From positions 1,798,001 through 1,862,000 of the forward strand of contig NZ_CP082780.1 of NCBI RefSeq assembly GCF_019915265.1: 64,000 nt of DNA, in the 5' to 3' direction. Position numbers and translations under genes: made by a program. The notes under the pieces were generated by a model. That model saw nothing but the letters and a program-made list of their open reading frames with translations, made no database searches and was not told where the DNA came from. Source of the stretch: Bacillus aquiflavi (lineage in GTDB: Bacteria; Bacillota; Bacilli; Bacillales; Cytobacillaceae). Shown piece after piece: positions 7,387 to 17,221 of this stretch (the stretch's first letter is position 1; every line of letters begins with the position of its first letter).

Positions 7387-8562
7387 ATGGGGGAATTATT
7401 TTTACCTAATTTAGAAAAAAAGCTGGTGAGTATTCGCCGTAAACTTCATCAATATCCAGAGTTATCTAATGAAGAATTTGAAACAACAAACGATCAAAAA
7501 AGCTGGCTTGAGGAAGTCGGAATTGAAATAGTCGAATCAAGCTTAAAAACAGGGGTAATAGCAGAAATATCCGGAAAAAAGAAAGCACCGATTGTTGCTG
7601 TCCGTGCTGATATTGATGCTCTTCCGATTACTGAGGAGACAGGGCTATCTTTTGCATCAAAGATCCATGGTAAGATGCACGCTTGCGGACATGATTATCA
7701 TACAGCTGCTTTAATAGGCGCGGCGTATTTATTGAAACAAAAGGAATGTGACTTAAAGGGAACGGTCCGATTTATTTTTCAACCTGCTGAAGAAATCGGC
7801 GGAGGGGCTTTAAAAGTATTAGCATCAGGAGCTTTAAAAAATGTCTCAGCTATTTTAGGTTTACACAACAAACCGGATTTGCCAGTCGGAACAGTCGGGA
7901 TTAAATCAGGGGCTCTAATGGCAAGTGTTGACCATTTTGAAATTAAAATTGAAGGGATTGGGACACATGCAGCGGTTCCTCATGCAGGGATTGATCCGAT
8001 TGTGACAGCTTCCGAAATGATTATGGCACTACAAACAATTGTGAGCAGGAAATTAAGCCCGTTTCACAACGTTGTCATCAGTGTTGCTCAAATCAGATCT
8101 GGACATACATGGAACGTAATTTCTAATAGTGCACATCTCGAAGGAACAGTACGCACGTTTCAAGAAGACATTCGTGAAAAAATACCAGGGCTTATGAAGC
8201 AAATTATTGAAGGGGTGGCAGTAGCACATGGAGCGCGAGCTGTTCTTCGCTGGTATCCAGGTCCTCCTCCAGTTAATAATGATGAAAAACTGACTAAGCT
8301 AGCGATCAAAACAGCAGAAAAATTAAAGTTGAAAGTTGTTGATCCTATTCCATCAATGGCAGGGGAAGACTTTGCCTTTTACCAAAAAGAAGTTCCTAGT
8401 TCGTTTGTATTTATGGGAACATCGGGAACAAAAGAATGGCACCATCCAGCGTTCACCCTTGATGAACGGGCTTTATCAATTAGTGCTCATTATCTAAAAA
8501 AAGTAGCAGTAAGTACTTTAACTGAATTTAATGTTTCAAGTGATGACGACGGAATGGAGTGA
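7387..8562 (+). CDS. M20 family amidohydrolase (N-acyl amino acid deacylase, YxeP-like)
   Basis: 391 residues, standard length for M20D zinc amidohydrolases. Metal and catalytic motifs: 'RADIDALPI', 'HACGHDYHTAALIGAA', 'FQPAEEIGGG', and late 'SMAGEDFAFY' and 'EWHHPAF' with the final His ligand. Dimerisation-domain motifs 'GIGTHAAVPHAGIDP' and 'SGHTWNVI' are intact. In cysteine-salvage operons this enzyme removes the N-acetyl group added by the acetyltransferase. It starts at ATG after AGGAGGGGG, 34 bases after the acetyltransferase. The next gene, a metQ remnant, starts 5 bases after its stop, so they are one operon. Confidence 0.85.
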   Translation: MGELFLPNLEKKLVSIRRKLHQYPELSNEEFETTNDQKSWLEEVGIEIVESSLKTGVIAEISGKKKAPIVAVRADIDALPITEETGLSFASKIHGKMHACGHDYHTAALIGAAYLLKQKECDLKGTVRFIFQPAEEIGGGALKVLASGALKNVSAILGLHNKPDLPVGTVGIKSGALMASVDHFEIKIEGIGTHAAVPHAGIDPIVTASEMIMALQTIVSRKLSPFHNVVISVAQIRSGHTWNVISNSAHLEGTVRTFQEDIREKIPGLMKQIIEGVAVAHGARAVLRWYPGPPPVNNDEKLTKLAIKTAEKLKLKVVDPIPSMAGEDFAFYQKEVPSSFVFMGTSGTKEWHHPAFTLDERALSISAHYLKKVAVSTLTEFNVSSDDDGME

Positions 8563-8567
8563 GAACG

Positions 8568-9028
8568 TGGAAAAACAGAGACTTTTCTCTTTGCTGCTCA
8601 TCGGATTCATTATTTTATCCGGATGCGGTAATGGTTCTAGCGTGACATCAAACGATGATAAAGAAGCTGAAACTACTTTAAAGGTTGGAGCATCCTCAAC
8701 AATTCTCGAGTTTATTAAGCCTATTCTTAAAGAGGAAGGATAAAAAATTTAAGTTTATCCCGTAGATGGACCACTGCTTACTCGTGCGTTAGATGATGTC
8801 GAGCTATCAATCATCAATACAAACTATTGTTTAGAAGCGGGTCTTAATCCGAAAGAAGACGCACTTATCATTGAAAACGATCAATCTCCATATGTAAATA
8901 TTTTAGTTTCACGTTCTGACAGTAAAAACTCTCATGCAATCCAAAAACTAGCGAAAGCGTTAACGAGTGAAAATGGAAGAGAATTTATTGAAGAGCCATA
9001 TGATGGAGCGGTTGTTCCGGCGTTTTGA
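8568..9028 (+). pseudogene. MetQ-type substrate-binding lipoprotein, internally deleted
   Basis: GTG start (GGAGTGAG upstream), lipoprotein signal ending in the lipobox 'LSGC', and the start of the mature protein ('LKVGASSTILEFIKPILKEEG'), then a stop at 8741-8743. The C-terminal part resumes in another frame: 'VYPVDGPLLTRALDDVEL', 'INTNYCLEAGLNP', 'QSPYVNILVSR' and the end 'YDGAVVPAF'. A MetQ protein is about 270 residues; about half is missing, so an internal deletion has joined the two ends. The junction carries a GGATAAA/TTTATCC inverted repeat (8738-8760). A complete MetQ homologue lies downstream at 10757, so the importer itself may still work. Confidence 0.8.
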
Positions 9029-9068
9029 CTATTTTATACCAAATTTAAATAAAGGCTGGGGAAACAAT

Positions 9069-10100
9069 TTGATTGAATTTCAACATGTGTCAAAGGTGTT
9101 TGAAAATAATGGTCGAAAGGTGGAAGCGTTAAAAGATATTAATTTAACAGTAGAAAAAGGAGATATCTTTGGTGTAATTGGCTTTAGCGGTGCTGGAAAA
9201 AGCACCTTAATTAGAACCGTCAACTTACTTGAAAAGCCGACTTCTGGGAGAGTTGTTGTCGATGGTCAAAATTTAGCAAATTTATCAAAAAAAGAGCTAC
9301 AAAAGGCGAAGAAAAATATCGGGATGATTTTTCAACATTTTAACTTACTTTCGACGAAAACTGTATTCGATAACGTGGCTATGCCGCTTTTGTTAAGCAA
9401 AACACCGAAAAATACGATTAAAAAACGAGTTCAACAGTTATTAACATTTGTTGGTTTAGCCGATAAAGCGAAAAACTATCCAAACCAACTGTCTGGAGGA
9501 CAAAAACAACGGGTAGGGATCGCTCGTGCCCTTGCTGCAAACCCGTCCATTCTTTTATGTGATGAGGCAACTTCAGCTTTAGATCCGGAAACAACGACGT
9601 CTATTTTACAGCTTTTAAAAAAAATTAATAAAGAATACGAGATTACGATTTTAATGATTACACATGAAATGGAGGTTATCAAACAAATATGCAATCGTGT
9701 TGCCGTCATGGAAAGCGGTCAAGTAATAGAAGCCAGCTCGATTATCGATCTATTTTCAAACCCTAAAACTGAAACTGCAAAAAACTTTGTCCATTCAGTC
9801 ATAAAAAATGAGATTCTTCAAAGTGTTTTGAATAACACGAATACAAATGGGAAGAATAGTAGACTTTATCACGTTAAATTTATAGGGGAATGCTCTAGTA
9901 AACCGATTTTCTCACAAGTGGCAAAAACATTTGCAGTAGACGTCAATATCCTTTTCGGAAATATTACCGATTTGCGAGGAGTTCCGTTCGGCAGTTTAAC
10001 TGTTGAACTGCAAGGAGATGAAGCGGAGATTGTCCGAGCCTATGAATATATTATAAAGCAAAATGGAATCGCGGTCGAGGTGGTTAATGATGGAAGTTAG
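9069..10100 (+). CDS. metN: MetN-type ABC transporter ATP-binding protein with NIL domain
   Basis: 343 residues, the usual MetN length. Starts at TTG (M-IEFQHVSKVF) with GGGG 8 bases upstream; longer in-frame starts lie inside the metQ remnant. Walker A 'GFSGAGKSTL', Q-loop 'MIFQHFNLL', signature 'LSGGQKQRVGIARAL', Walker B 'LLCDEATSALD', H-loop 'ITHEMEV'. The last ~90 residues ('RLYHVKFIGECSSKPIFSQV' to 'VRAYEYIIKQNGIAVEVV') form the NIL ligand-binding domain that in E. coli MetN senses intracellular methionine and shuts the transporter. With MetI and MetQ it imports methionine or related sulfur amino acids; in this context the cargo may be S-substituted cysteines. Confidence 0.9.
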   Translation: MIEFQHVSKVFENNGRKVEALKDINLTVEKGDIFGVIGFSGAGKSTLIRTVNLLEKPTSGRVVVDGQNLANLSKKELQKAKKNIGMIFQHFNLLSTKTVFDNVAMPLLLSKTPKNTIKKRVQQLLTFVGLADKAKNYPNQLSGGQKQRVGIARALAANPSILLCDEATSALDPETTTSILQLLKKINKEYEITILMITHEMEVIKQICNRVAVMESGQVIEASSIIDLFSNPKTETAKNFVHSVIKNEILQSVLNNTNTNGKNSRLYHVKFIGECSSKPIFSQVAKTFAVDVNILFGNITDLRGVPFGSLTVELQGDEAEIVRAYEYIIKQNGIAVEVVNDGS

Positions 10101-10740
10101 TGTAGAGCTTATTTTGCAATCGGTATGGGAAACACTTTACATGGTAAGTATTTCACTAATTTTTGGATCGATCATCGGTCTATTGCTTGGAGTTTTGCTA
10201 GTCGTTACTCGCAAAGGGCATATTCTTGAAAATAAATATATCTTTTCAATTTTGAATCCGATCGTCAATATTTTTCGTTCCATTCCTTTCATTATTTTAC
10301 TTGTAGCGATTATTCCGTTTACTCGGTTTATTGTCGGAACATCAATTGGAACTACAGCAGCAATTGTTCCTCTCGTTCTTCATATCGGTCCTTATATTTC
10401 ACGTCTAATTGAAAATTCGCTACTTGAGGTTGATAAAGGAATTATTGAAAGTGCTCAAGCGATGGGGGCTACCCCGTTTCAAAAAATGTTTCGCTTTTTG
10501 TTTCCAGAAGCATTTGCTTCGATTGTTCTCAGTATTACAACGGCAACAATTGGATTAATCGGTGCAACAGCGATGGCAGGAGCTGTTGGCGGCGGTGGTC
10601 TTGGAGATTTGGCTATTACGTATGGATATCAGCGGTTTAGCACGCTGACGATTATCGTTACAGTTGTCATTCTTGTTTTACTCGTTCAATGCGTGCAAAT
10701 GCTCGGAAATTTCCTTGAACGGAAAATGAGAAGAAAATAA
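10090..10740 (+). CDS. metI: MetI-type ABC transporter permease
   Basis: About 216 residues with five predicted membrane segments. The binding-protein-dependent permease (EAA) loop is visible as 'ESAQAMGATPFQKMFRFLFPEA', and the family-typical 'AGAVGGGGLGDLAITYGYQRF' follows. Two adjacent ATG codons (10087, 10090) occur; the second has the better spacing to GAGGTGG. The start overlaps the metN stop by about 11 bases, which implies translational coupling. Partner of MetN and MetQ in the plasma membrane. Confidence 0.9.
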   Translation: MEVSVELILQSVWETLYMVSISLIFGSIIGLLLGVLLVVTRKGHILENKYIFSILNPIVNIFRSIPFIILLVAIIPFTRFIVGTSIGTTAAIVPLVLHIGPYISRLIENSLLEVDKGIIESAQAMGATPFQKMFRFLFPEAFASIVLSITTATIGLIGATAMAGAVGGGGLGDLAITYGYQRFSTLTIIVTVVILVLLVQCVQMLGNFLERKMRRK

Positions 10741-10756
10741 CACGGAGGGCTTCGCA

Positions 10757-11599
10757 ATGAAAAAATGTTCGTTTTCTTTTTTAATTATAATGTTAACTTT
10801 GAGTTTAATCGGTTGTGGCAAGTCTGTAGAAGGGGATACGAAGAAAGTGAAAGTTGGAATAAGAAGTTCAGAGCTTCGCACGTGGGAATTTATTAAGGAA
10901 AAAGCACTTAAAGAAGGACTAGAGATTGAAATTGTAAATTTTAACGCTTCAGTTGATCCTAATCAAGTGCTGCTTGAAGGAGATATAGATGTGAATGCTT
11001 TTCAACATATTGCCTATTTAACAAGCTTTAATGAAAAAAATGGCGCTGATATCGTCCCAATTGGTACGACGCTTATTGCTCCATTAGGACTTTATTCAAC
11101 GAAAATTAAGTCAATTGATGACATTCCAAATAATGCAAAGATTGCTGTACCAAATGATACAACAAACTGGGGTCGAGCTTTATTACTTCTACAAGAAGCA
11201 GGGTTAATTAAAGTCGTCGACGACTTTGACGGTAATGGAGGGGAAGATAAGATAAAAGACAATCCAAAAAATATTCACATCGTCCCAGTCGATGGAGCAA
11301 CGACTCCGAGGGTGATGGAGGATGTTGATGCTTCAATTATTAACAATGGTGTTGCCGTAGAAGCTGGTTTATTACTTAAAGATGCGATCATACATGAAAG
11401 CAAAACGGCAAAGCCTTATATTAATGTCATTGCTGCACGTAAGGAAGATCAACATCGGAAAGAGCTGAAAAAGCTTGTTGAGCTATATCAGACAGAAGAG
11501 GTTGAAAATTTCATGAAGAAAACATATAACGGAAACTATATTCCTATATTTATTCCTTTAGAGGAATTAAACTCATTCAAGGAAACTTTTAAAAATTAA
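10757..11599 (+). CDS. metQ: MetQ-type substrate-binding lipoprotein (NlpA family)
   Basis: 280 residues, complete. Lipoprotein signal MKKCSFSFLIIMLTLSLIGC with lipobox 'LIGC'; mature protein has the NlpA fold: 'VKVGIRSSELRTWEFIKEKA', 'DVNAFQHIAYL', 'KIAVPNDTTNWGRALLLLQ', 'SIINNGVAVEAGL', 'KPYINVIAAR'. It captures the substrate outside the membrane and hands it to MetI/MetN. ACGGAGGG precedes ATG, 16 bases after metI. It is the functional copy; a wrecked paralogue lies upstream at 8568. Its divergence from that copy suggests that two binding proteins with different specificities once shared one permease. Confidence 0.9.
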   Translation: MKKCSFSFLIIMLTLSLIGCGKSVEGDTKKVKVGIRSSELRTWEFIKEKALKEGLEIEIVNFNASVDPNQVLLEGDIDVNAFQHIAYLTSFNEKNGADIVPIGTTLIAPLGLYSTKIKSIDDIPNNAKIAVPNDTTNWGRALLLLQEAGLIKVVDDFDGNGGEDKIKDNPKNIHIVPVDGATTPRVMEDVDASIINNGVAVEAGLLLKDAIIHESKTAKPYINVIAARKEDQHRKELKKLVELYQTEEVENFMKKTYNGNYIPIFIPLEELNSFKETFKN

Positions 11600-11618
11600 T
11601 CGTATAGGAGGAGCAGGA

Positions 11619-12131
11619 TTGAAGAAGAAAAAACAAATGATATTAGCTGCGTATTTAATTGGAACAGGAATGCATGTCGCTTCTTGGCGTCATCCCGAGT
11701 CAGAGCCAAGCGCAAGTATCGATGTAGAACATTATATAAAACTAGCCAAAATTGCCGAAAAAGGAAAGTTTGATATCGCTTTTATTGCTGATAGTTTAGC
11801 GATTAATGCAGAGTCCCATCCGAATATTTTGAACCGATTTGATCCAGCTATTTTAATTACGGCTCTTGCAAGGGCAACGGTTAAAATTGGTGTAGTAGCA
11901 ACGGCTTCAACATCATATAGTGAGCCTTATATAATTGCTAGGCAGTTTGCCTCTGTCGATCATATAAGCAATGGCCGGGCTGGCTGGAATGTAGTCACGA
12001 CAGGAGATGCAACTGGTGCTACCCCGCAACGGTTGCAAAACGTGCGAAAGATGGCTACATTATTACAGGGCGTAAAGCATTTGCTACTCTTGCACCAGTC
12101 CTTCATCATTTTACAATTAATGCATATTTAG
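11619..12131 (+). pseudogene. LLM-class flavin monooxygenase, N-terminal fragment (YxeK/SnaA-like)
   Basis: The first ~130 residues match the nitrilotriacetate monooxygenase/SnaA/YxeK group of luciferase-like FMNH2-dependent enzymes: 'GTGMHVASWRHPESEP', 'AEKGKFDIAFIADSL', 'KIGVVATASTSYSEPYIIAR', 'ISNGRAGWNVVTT'. The family is about 430-450 residues, so more than two thirds is missing. After about position 12010 the sequence passes into the middle of an acyl-CoA dehydrogenase-like gene in another frame. A single deletion appears to have removed the end of this gene and the start of the next. In the intact pathway this enzyme oxidatively cleaves the C-S bond of N-acetylated S-alkyl cysteines. 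Confidence 0.8.
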
Positions 12132-12793
12132 AGGATGAAGATACGATAGCTGAATTTTTAATTATAAAAAATGAGCAAGTGAAAATAATTGAAACTTGGA
12201 ATTCAATCGGTATGAGGGGAACTGGAAGCCACGATATCGAGCTCAATCATGTGTTCGTCCCAGAAGAGGCATTATTGTCACGACTTGATCAAAATGATCA
12301 TCATCGTTTTACTGCGGACAGCCGGGCTTATTCTCTCCTAATTCCTGCTGTATATTTAGGAATTGCCCATTCGGCGCGCCAATTTATTTTAGATTTTGCA
12401 ACATCTGAATATTCTAATAGTCTGGGCGCTCCAATCTGTCATGCTTCTCACGTTCAAGAAAAACTCGGTCAAATCGAATTTTTATTAAAATCCTCTCGAA
12501 CGATTTTATATGCCATTGCAGAAAAATGGGAGCAGCACTCAGAATTTAAACATTGTTTTTCAGATGAAGTGAGTATTGCTAAATACTTTGTATGTAACAA
12601 CGCGATTAAAATTGTTGAATTAGCAATGCGGATCGCTGGCGGCCATGGATTATTAAAAAGTTATAAGTTAGAAAGGCTATTTCGCGACGTGCAATGCGGT
12701 CCATTTAATCCGCCTCAAGATGATATGATTATTCATCAGCTTGCAAAATCAGCATTAACAAATATTAATTCCGACTTGACATATATGAAATAA
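12010..12793 (+). pseudogene. Acyl-CoA dehydrogenase-like (SfnB-type) monooxygenase, C-terminal fragment
   Basis: From about 12030 the +3 frame reads 'KDGYIITGRKAFATLAP', 'WNSIGMRGTGSHDIEL', 'VFVPEEALLSRLD', 'MRIAGGHGLLKSYKLERLFRD' and 'GPFNPPQDDMIIHQLAKSAL', the middle and C-terminal domains of an acyl-CoA dehydrogenase-fold flavoprotein of the SfnB/DszC sulfur-oxidation type. The N-terminal ~150 residues are lost at the deletion junction with the preceding monooxygenase fragment. The continuous part after 12179 is intact, so the event may be recent. Confidence 0.75.
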
Positions 12794-12890
12794 TGGTATT
12801 AAATATGGATAAAAGATTTTAAATTTTACCAGTTTCATATAAACATGAACGGCAAACTTTCAAATAGCACAAGAAGGGAGGGAATTGGAG

Positions 12891-13578
12891 ATGAAAGAAA
12901 AGCATAAAGTAATCAAAGGTGCAGAATCATTTTCTTTTCCAGGAAACGAGATTGGGGTTCTCATCATACATGGTTTTATCGGCACTCCCCAAAGTATGAG
13001 CTTTTTAGGAGTGAAACTTGCTCAGCTGGTTTACAACTGTAGAAAAGGCATATATAGCATTAAAGCAGCAGTGTACTTATATTTTCATTGTTGGCCAGTC
13101 AATGGGTGGAACGTTAGCGCTTATGCTTGCTAATAAATATAAAGATATTGCCGGAATTATTTTAATTAATCCCGCTTTATCAATCCCGAAATACGAGCAT
13201 CTAATAAAAGAAAAAACAAACAAGCCCTATATTAATGAAAGCAAACCCGATATAAATAAAAAGGGAGTTTATGAAATTACCTACGATAAAGTTCCACTAA
13301 GCGCTATTTACGAACTGCAAAAATTAATGAAACAAACAAGAACTTTGTTGCCGAGCATCACTTGCCCAGTACTTTGTTTTAAATCAAAAGAGGACCATGT
13401 CGTTCCTCCTGAAAACAGTGATGCTATCATCGAACAAATTGCTTCAATTGAAAAGAAAGTCGTTGTTCTTCATCATTCGTTTCATGTTGCTTCAATGGAT
13501 AACGACAAACAACAAATTGTTAAAGATAGTCATCAATTTATTTGTCAGCAAACTTTAAGTTTAAACACAATAGTTTAG
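12891..13578 (+). pseudogene. Alpha/beta-hydrolase (Est30-like carboxylesterase), internally deleted
   Basis: ATG at 12891 with AAGGGAGGG upstream. The N-terminal ~40 residues have the oxyanion motif 'IGVLIIHGFIGTPQSM'; then about 50 residues normally following are missing and the frame shifts. From about 13020 the other frame gives 'VEKAYIALKQQCTYIFIVGQ', the nucleophile elbow 'GQSMGG', 'CPVLCFKSKEDHVVPPENS' (acid Asp region) and 'LHHSFHVASMDNDK' (catalytic His). All catalytic residues survive but in two frames. Third internal deletion in 4.5 kb. Confidence 0.75.
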
Positions 13579-13594
13579 AAAGGAGAATGCTTAA

Positions 13595-13774
13595 ATGAGA
13601 GAGCAAGATCAAGAAAAAATTAAATATATTTTAGACTTGCTCAATGAATTAGAATATGGTTCATTAGTGATCACAGTACATGACGGACAGATTACTCAAG
13701 TTGACAGCACTACGAAAATGCGTTTTACAATCAATAAAAAACGAGAACTAAAAAACTCTCTCAAGTATGGTTAA
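13595..13774 (+). CDS. yezD: YezD family small protein (DUF2292)
   Basis: 59 residues: MREQDQEKIKYILDLLNELE, then 'YGSLVITVHDGQITQVDSTT' and 'KMRFTINKK'. The pattern 'GS-x-x-I-x-V-H-D-G-x-I-x-Q-x-(D/E)' with a following 'K-x-R-F' is that of YezD/DUF2292. In many Bacillales this tiny protein accompanies sulfur assimilation genes and has no established biochemical function. Start ATG with AAGGAGAA, 16 bases after the esterase remnant, so it is probably the last gene of the sulfur operon. Confidence 0.75.
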   Translation: MREQDQEKIKYILDLLNELEYGSLVITVHDGQITQVDSTTKMRFTINKKRELKNSLKYG

Positions 13775-13781
13775 TACATTT

Positions 13782-13827
13782 AACGTGTAGGGAAAAAGAA
13801 GATACTTTTTTCTCCTTACACGTTTTT
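13782..13827. terminator. Bidirectional terminator
   Basis: AACGTGTA / TACACGTT stem extended internally by GGGAAAAA/TTTTTCTCC pairing, with a T-run on the + side. It lies between the convergent yezD-like and phosphodiesterase genes. Confidence 0.7.
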
Positions 13828-15302
13828 CATACTTGTTCATTTATTAATGTTAAAAGCCAAGCTTTTAAATCGACAATGCGTGAATATTTAGGTGAAGAAT
13901 GAGTGCCTGTTACAATCATAGGCACGAGTGAATCCTGTTTATGCAAACCTCCATGGCTTGCACCGCCAACATTAGTAGGCGAGCCTTCACCGATAAATTC
14001 AAACCCAGGCTTTGCACTTAAAACAAGATAACTTCCTTCATGGGAAATAACTGCGCTATATAATCTTGCTAACGCATCAGGATAGCGATTATACTTAACC
14101 TCATTGTTTCTAATTAATAAATCTAAAATACTTGCTTCTCCTGTTATACTCCACGATTGCTCGTATTGATCTTTGTATTTTCCTTCCGGCTTGAAGTTAA
14201 GTCGTCCAGCTTTTACACTAGATATGACGTGAACAAAATCTGTCTCCTTCCAAGCGATCATATCAATCCTCTTATCCTTTTGTAAAACCTTTGCGATCTT
14301 TTGTAATGGTAATTGTGACGGATTTAATGAGTAAATAAACGCCATTCGTTCATTTACACCAAGAACAATTTCATCCTCTTTCTTTACTCCATCCTTTAAT
14401 TTCATTATTCGGTAAGAATGAAGTAATCTTCTCAAATCTATTAAAGCTTTTTTCCGCACAGCATGAATCGGTGCTTGACCGCTGTCACCCATAATAATCC
14501 AAATGTTTTCTGTTAATGCTTCCTTCCAAGAAGGATAAGTATTCAATATTTTTTGAAGTTGCCGGTCAACTTTATTCACACCTTTTATATATAGTGGCCC
14601 GTTTTTATGAACATCTTTATCAAGATTAGGCAAGTAGACAATTGTAAATTCGGGAAGTAAGTCGTTATGAATAAGATAGTTCAATTCTTGAACTGAAAAC
14701 GCATCGTTAAAACCATACTTTTGCCAAAAATGATTATTTCGTTTTAGTTGACTAAACTGAGATAAAGCTCCATAAGTAAATAACGACGGCCCATTTGTCG
14801 GCCAGTTGATATTAAATGATTTAAATAATGTAAACAGTTTAGGCAGCTTTAATTGATATTGATCATTTCCACGATACATAAGTGTATTAATAGAAGCAGA
14901 TTGTTTTCCGAGATGAGCTAGCTCTTCATGAATTGTTTTTACGTTTTTGCCTAAATGATCGTTGTTTAAATGAATCAGAATATCTTTAACTGAACGTGTA
15001 AGACCTAGCTTTAAAAGTTCCCTTACATGACTCCCGTAATTAATTAAGCGATTTTCTTCTTTACTGAACCATACTAATCCAGGAAGTCGATGGATATCCC
15101 CATATGTCCCAGTTAATAACGTACTATCAATATTAACCGACATCGTTGGAAAAGAACTAACAACAGCTGGATAAAGCTTACCGTGTTCAATAAAAAACTT
15201 TAGTGCAGGCGCATGTCCATGATTTACTGCCTGTTGTAAAGGTGCATTCATTAACGAATCAATTACAAGCATAATGACATGTTTTTTCTGATCATTTTTC
15301 AT
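13827..15302 (-). CDS. Alkaline phosphatase superfamily protein (type I phosphodiesterase/nucleotide pyrophosphatase-like)
   Basis: 491 residues. Alkaline phosphatase fold: first metal Asp in 'HVIMLVIDSLMNAPL', nucleophile region 'SSFPTMSVNIDSTLLTGTYG', second metal cluster 'IIMGDSGQAPIH' and 'GGASHGGLHKQDSLVPMIVT' with His ligands. The arrangement is that of Bacillus proteins annotated as alkaline phosphatase family or phosphodiesterase; it likely hydrolyses a phosphodiester, but the substrate cannot be read from sequence. No signal peptide is apparent, so a cytoplasmic location is likely. Monocistronic on the minus strand. Confidence 0.8.
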   Translation of the reverse strand: MKNDQKKHVIMLVIDSLMNAPLQQAVNHGHAPALKFFIEHGKLYPAVVSSFPTMSVNIDSTLLTGTYGDIHRLPGLVWFSKEENRLINYGSHVRELLKLGLTRSVKDILIHLNNDHLGKNVKTIHEELAHLGKQSASINTLMYRGNDQYQLKLPKLFTLFKSFNINWPTNGPSLFTYGALSQFSQLKRNNHFWQKYGFNDAFSVQELNYLIHNDLLPEFTIVYLPNLDKDVHKNGPLYIKGVNKVDRQLQKILNTYPSWKEALTENIWIIMGDSGQAPIHAVRKKALIDLRRLLHSYRIMKLKDGVKKEDEIVLGVNERMAFIYSLNPSQLPLQKIAKVLQKDKRIDMIAWKETDFVHVISSVKAGRLNFKPEGKYKDQYEQSWSITGEASILDLLIRNNEVKYNRYPDALARLYSAVISHEGSYLVLSAKPGFEFIGEGSPTNVGGASHGGLHKQDSLVPMIVTGTHSSPKYSRIVDLKAWLLTLINEQV

Positions 15303-15496
15303 TTTTAAAACCCATCCGTTTCTTCATAAAATGAAACCTTCGTTGAATCATTATGTCTATTTTTAACCATTTAGAGGAATTTTAGTAATACAAAAAACAA
15401 TAATTACATAAAGAAGGGCAACCATAAGGAAAACAATTTAAAAACACTAGTATTCAATAATATTATTATGTAAACTAAATACATACAAATTTTACG

Positions 15497-15524
15497 TTGA
15501 CAAATCTTTATTTATTGTTAAAGT
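15497..15524 (+). promoter_or_regulatory. Probable sigma-A promoter of SRPBCC gene
   Basis: TTGACA at 15497-15502, 16-base spacer, TAAAGT at 15519-15524, about 60 bases before the start codon. The -35 is perfect, the -10 weak. Confidence 0.45.
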
Positions 15525-15585
15525 AAAATTTATTCTCCCTGACACTAAATGTCATGTTATATAAATGTTTAGAGGAGGCACAGTT

Positions 15586-16011
15586 ATGGAAACAAAGAAA
15601 AATTTACCGGATATACGGAAAACGATTGTACTTAATGCTCCAATTGAGAAAGTATGGAAAGCCGCTGCAACATCAGAAGGTATTGCTTCATGGTGGATGC
15701 CAAATAATTTTGAACCGATTATAGGACGTGAGTTCATACTTCATGCAGCTCAATTTGGTGATTCACCCTGTAAAGTAACGGAAATCAATTCTCCAAATCT
15801 AGTTGTTTTTAACTGGGGTAAAGACTGGCATCTTACTTTTGAATTGAAAAAGTTAGAAGATCAAAAAACAGAATTCACACTCATACATTCCGGCTGGGAT
15901 ACAGAAAAGGTCACCGAGTTTGGACAACCTCACCCTGTTGTACGCAGTATTATGGAAGGCGGATGGGAGAAGTTGATTAAAGAGAAGCTTCCTGCATATA
16001 TCGGGGGTTAA
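15586..16011 (+). CDS. SRPBCC (AHSA1-like START domain) protein
   Basis: 141 residues, a single AHSA1/YndB-type domain: 'IRKTIVLNAPIEKVWKAAAT', 'GIASWWMPNNFEP', 'PNLVVFNWGKDWHLTFELKK', 'TEFTLIHSGWD', and the C-terminal helix 'GGWEKLIKEKLPAYI'. These proteins bind hydrophobic ligands in a helix-grip cavity; the ligand is unknown. ATG at 15586 is chosen because AGAGGAGG is 7 bases upstream; an in-frame ATG at 15565 lies ahead of that site. Confidence 0.8.
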   Translation: METKKNLPDIRKTIVLNAPIEKVWKAAATSEGIASWWMPNNFEPIIGREFILHAAQFGDSPCKVTEINSPNLVVFNWGKDWHLTFELKKLEDQKTEFTLIHSGWDTEKVTEFGQPHPVVRSIMEGGWEKLIKEKLPAYIGG

Positions 16012-16035
16012 ATTGAGTAAAGGTTATCATCCTTT

Positions 16036-16090
16036 ACATTAAAAAAGACGATCTTATCTTAAGAAATCGTCTTTTTTAATGTAACAGCTT
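16036..16090 (+). terminator. Strong rho-independent terminator
   Basis: 17-bp inverted repeat ACATTAAAAAAGACGAT / ATCGTCTTTTTTAATGT around a 13-base loop, just after the SRPBCC gene; the T-run is inside the arm, so it can act on both strands. Confidence 0.75.
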
Positions 16091-16745
<655 letters not shown>

Positions 16746-17195
16746 TTAATTGAGTAATGCTTTTTCAAGGACTATTTTTTGCAATCCATTATCATCGGTA
16801 TAAGTTTCAATAATATTAAATCCATTTCTTATGTTTAGTATCAACATATTCCGCCATTTATTCATTGTTTTTGTTTGGACAACTTTATAGCCATTTTTTC
16901 TTAAATATTCATGTTGTTGTTCGATTAAAGTTAGAGCAATTCCACGTTTTCTATAATCAGGATCCACTCCGCCTAACCAACTATAAAATTTATTATTATC
17001 AAGTTCATATCCAATCTTAAATCCAACGATTTTTTGACCGTATAATGCAATATTAAACAATAATTTGGGTTTATCTTTCATTTTGATTAGCAAATCTTCA
17101 GCACTACCATCAAATACATCACTGTAAAGATTCACTATACCATCTAATATTTTTTTATTTGGGATGGTGTCATAGACAAAGTATTTAATATCCAA
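16746..17195 (-). CDS. GNAT family N-acetyltransferase
   Basis: 149 residues. 'SWLGGVDPDYRKRGIALTLIEQQHEYLRKNG' holds the acetyl-CoA pyrophosphate loop (R-K-R-G-I-A) and the following helix; 'TMNKWRNMLILNIRNGFNIIET' is the usual C-terminal acceptor-side segment. The substrate is unknown. It lies 26 bases after the deoxyribosyltransferase-like gene on the same strand with a good ribosome site (GAAAGGAGAGG), so the two may be co-transcribed. Confidence 0.8.
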   Translation of the reverse strand: MDIKYFVYDTIPNKKILDGIVNLYSDVFDGSAEDLLIKMKDKPKLLFNIALYGQKIVGFKIGYELDNNKFYSWLGGVDPDYRKRGIALTLIEQQHEYLRKNGYKVVQTKTMNKWRNMLILNIRNGFNIIETYTDDNGLQKIVLEKALLN

Positions 17196-17221
17196 GATAC
17201 CTCTCCTTTCTTAGCACCCAT

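Noticed and set aside
8967-9068. Longer metN starting at 8967
   Set aside because: The extra 34 codons overlap the conserved end of the metQ remnant in another frame and lack a ribosome site; the TTG at 9069 gives the family N-terminus.
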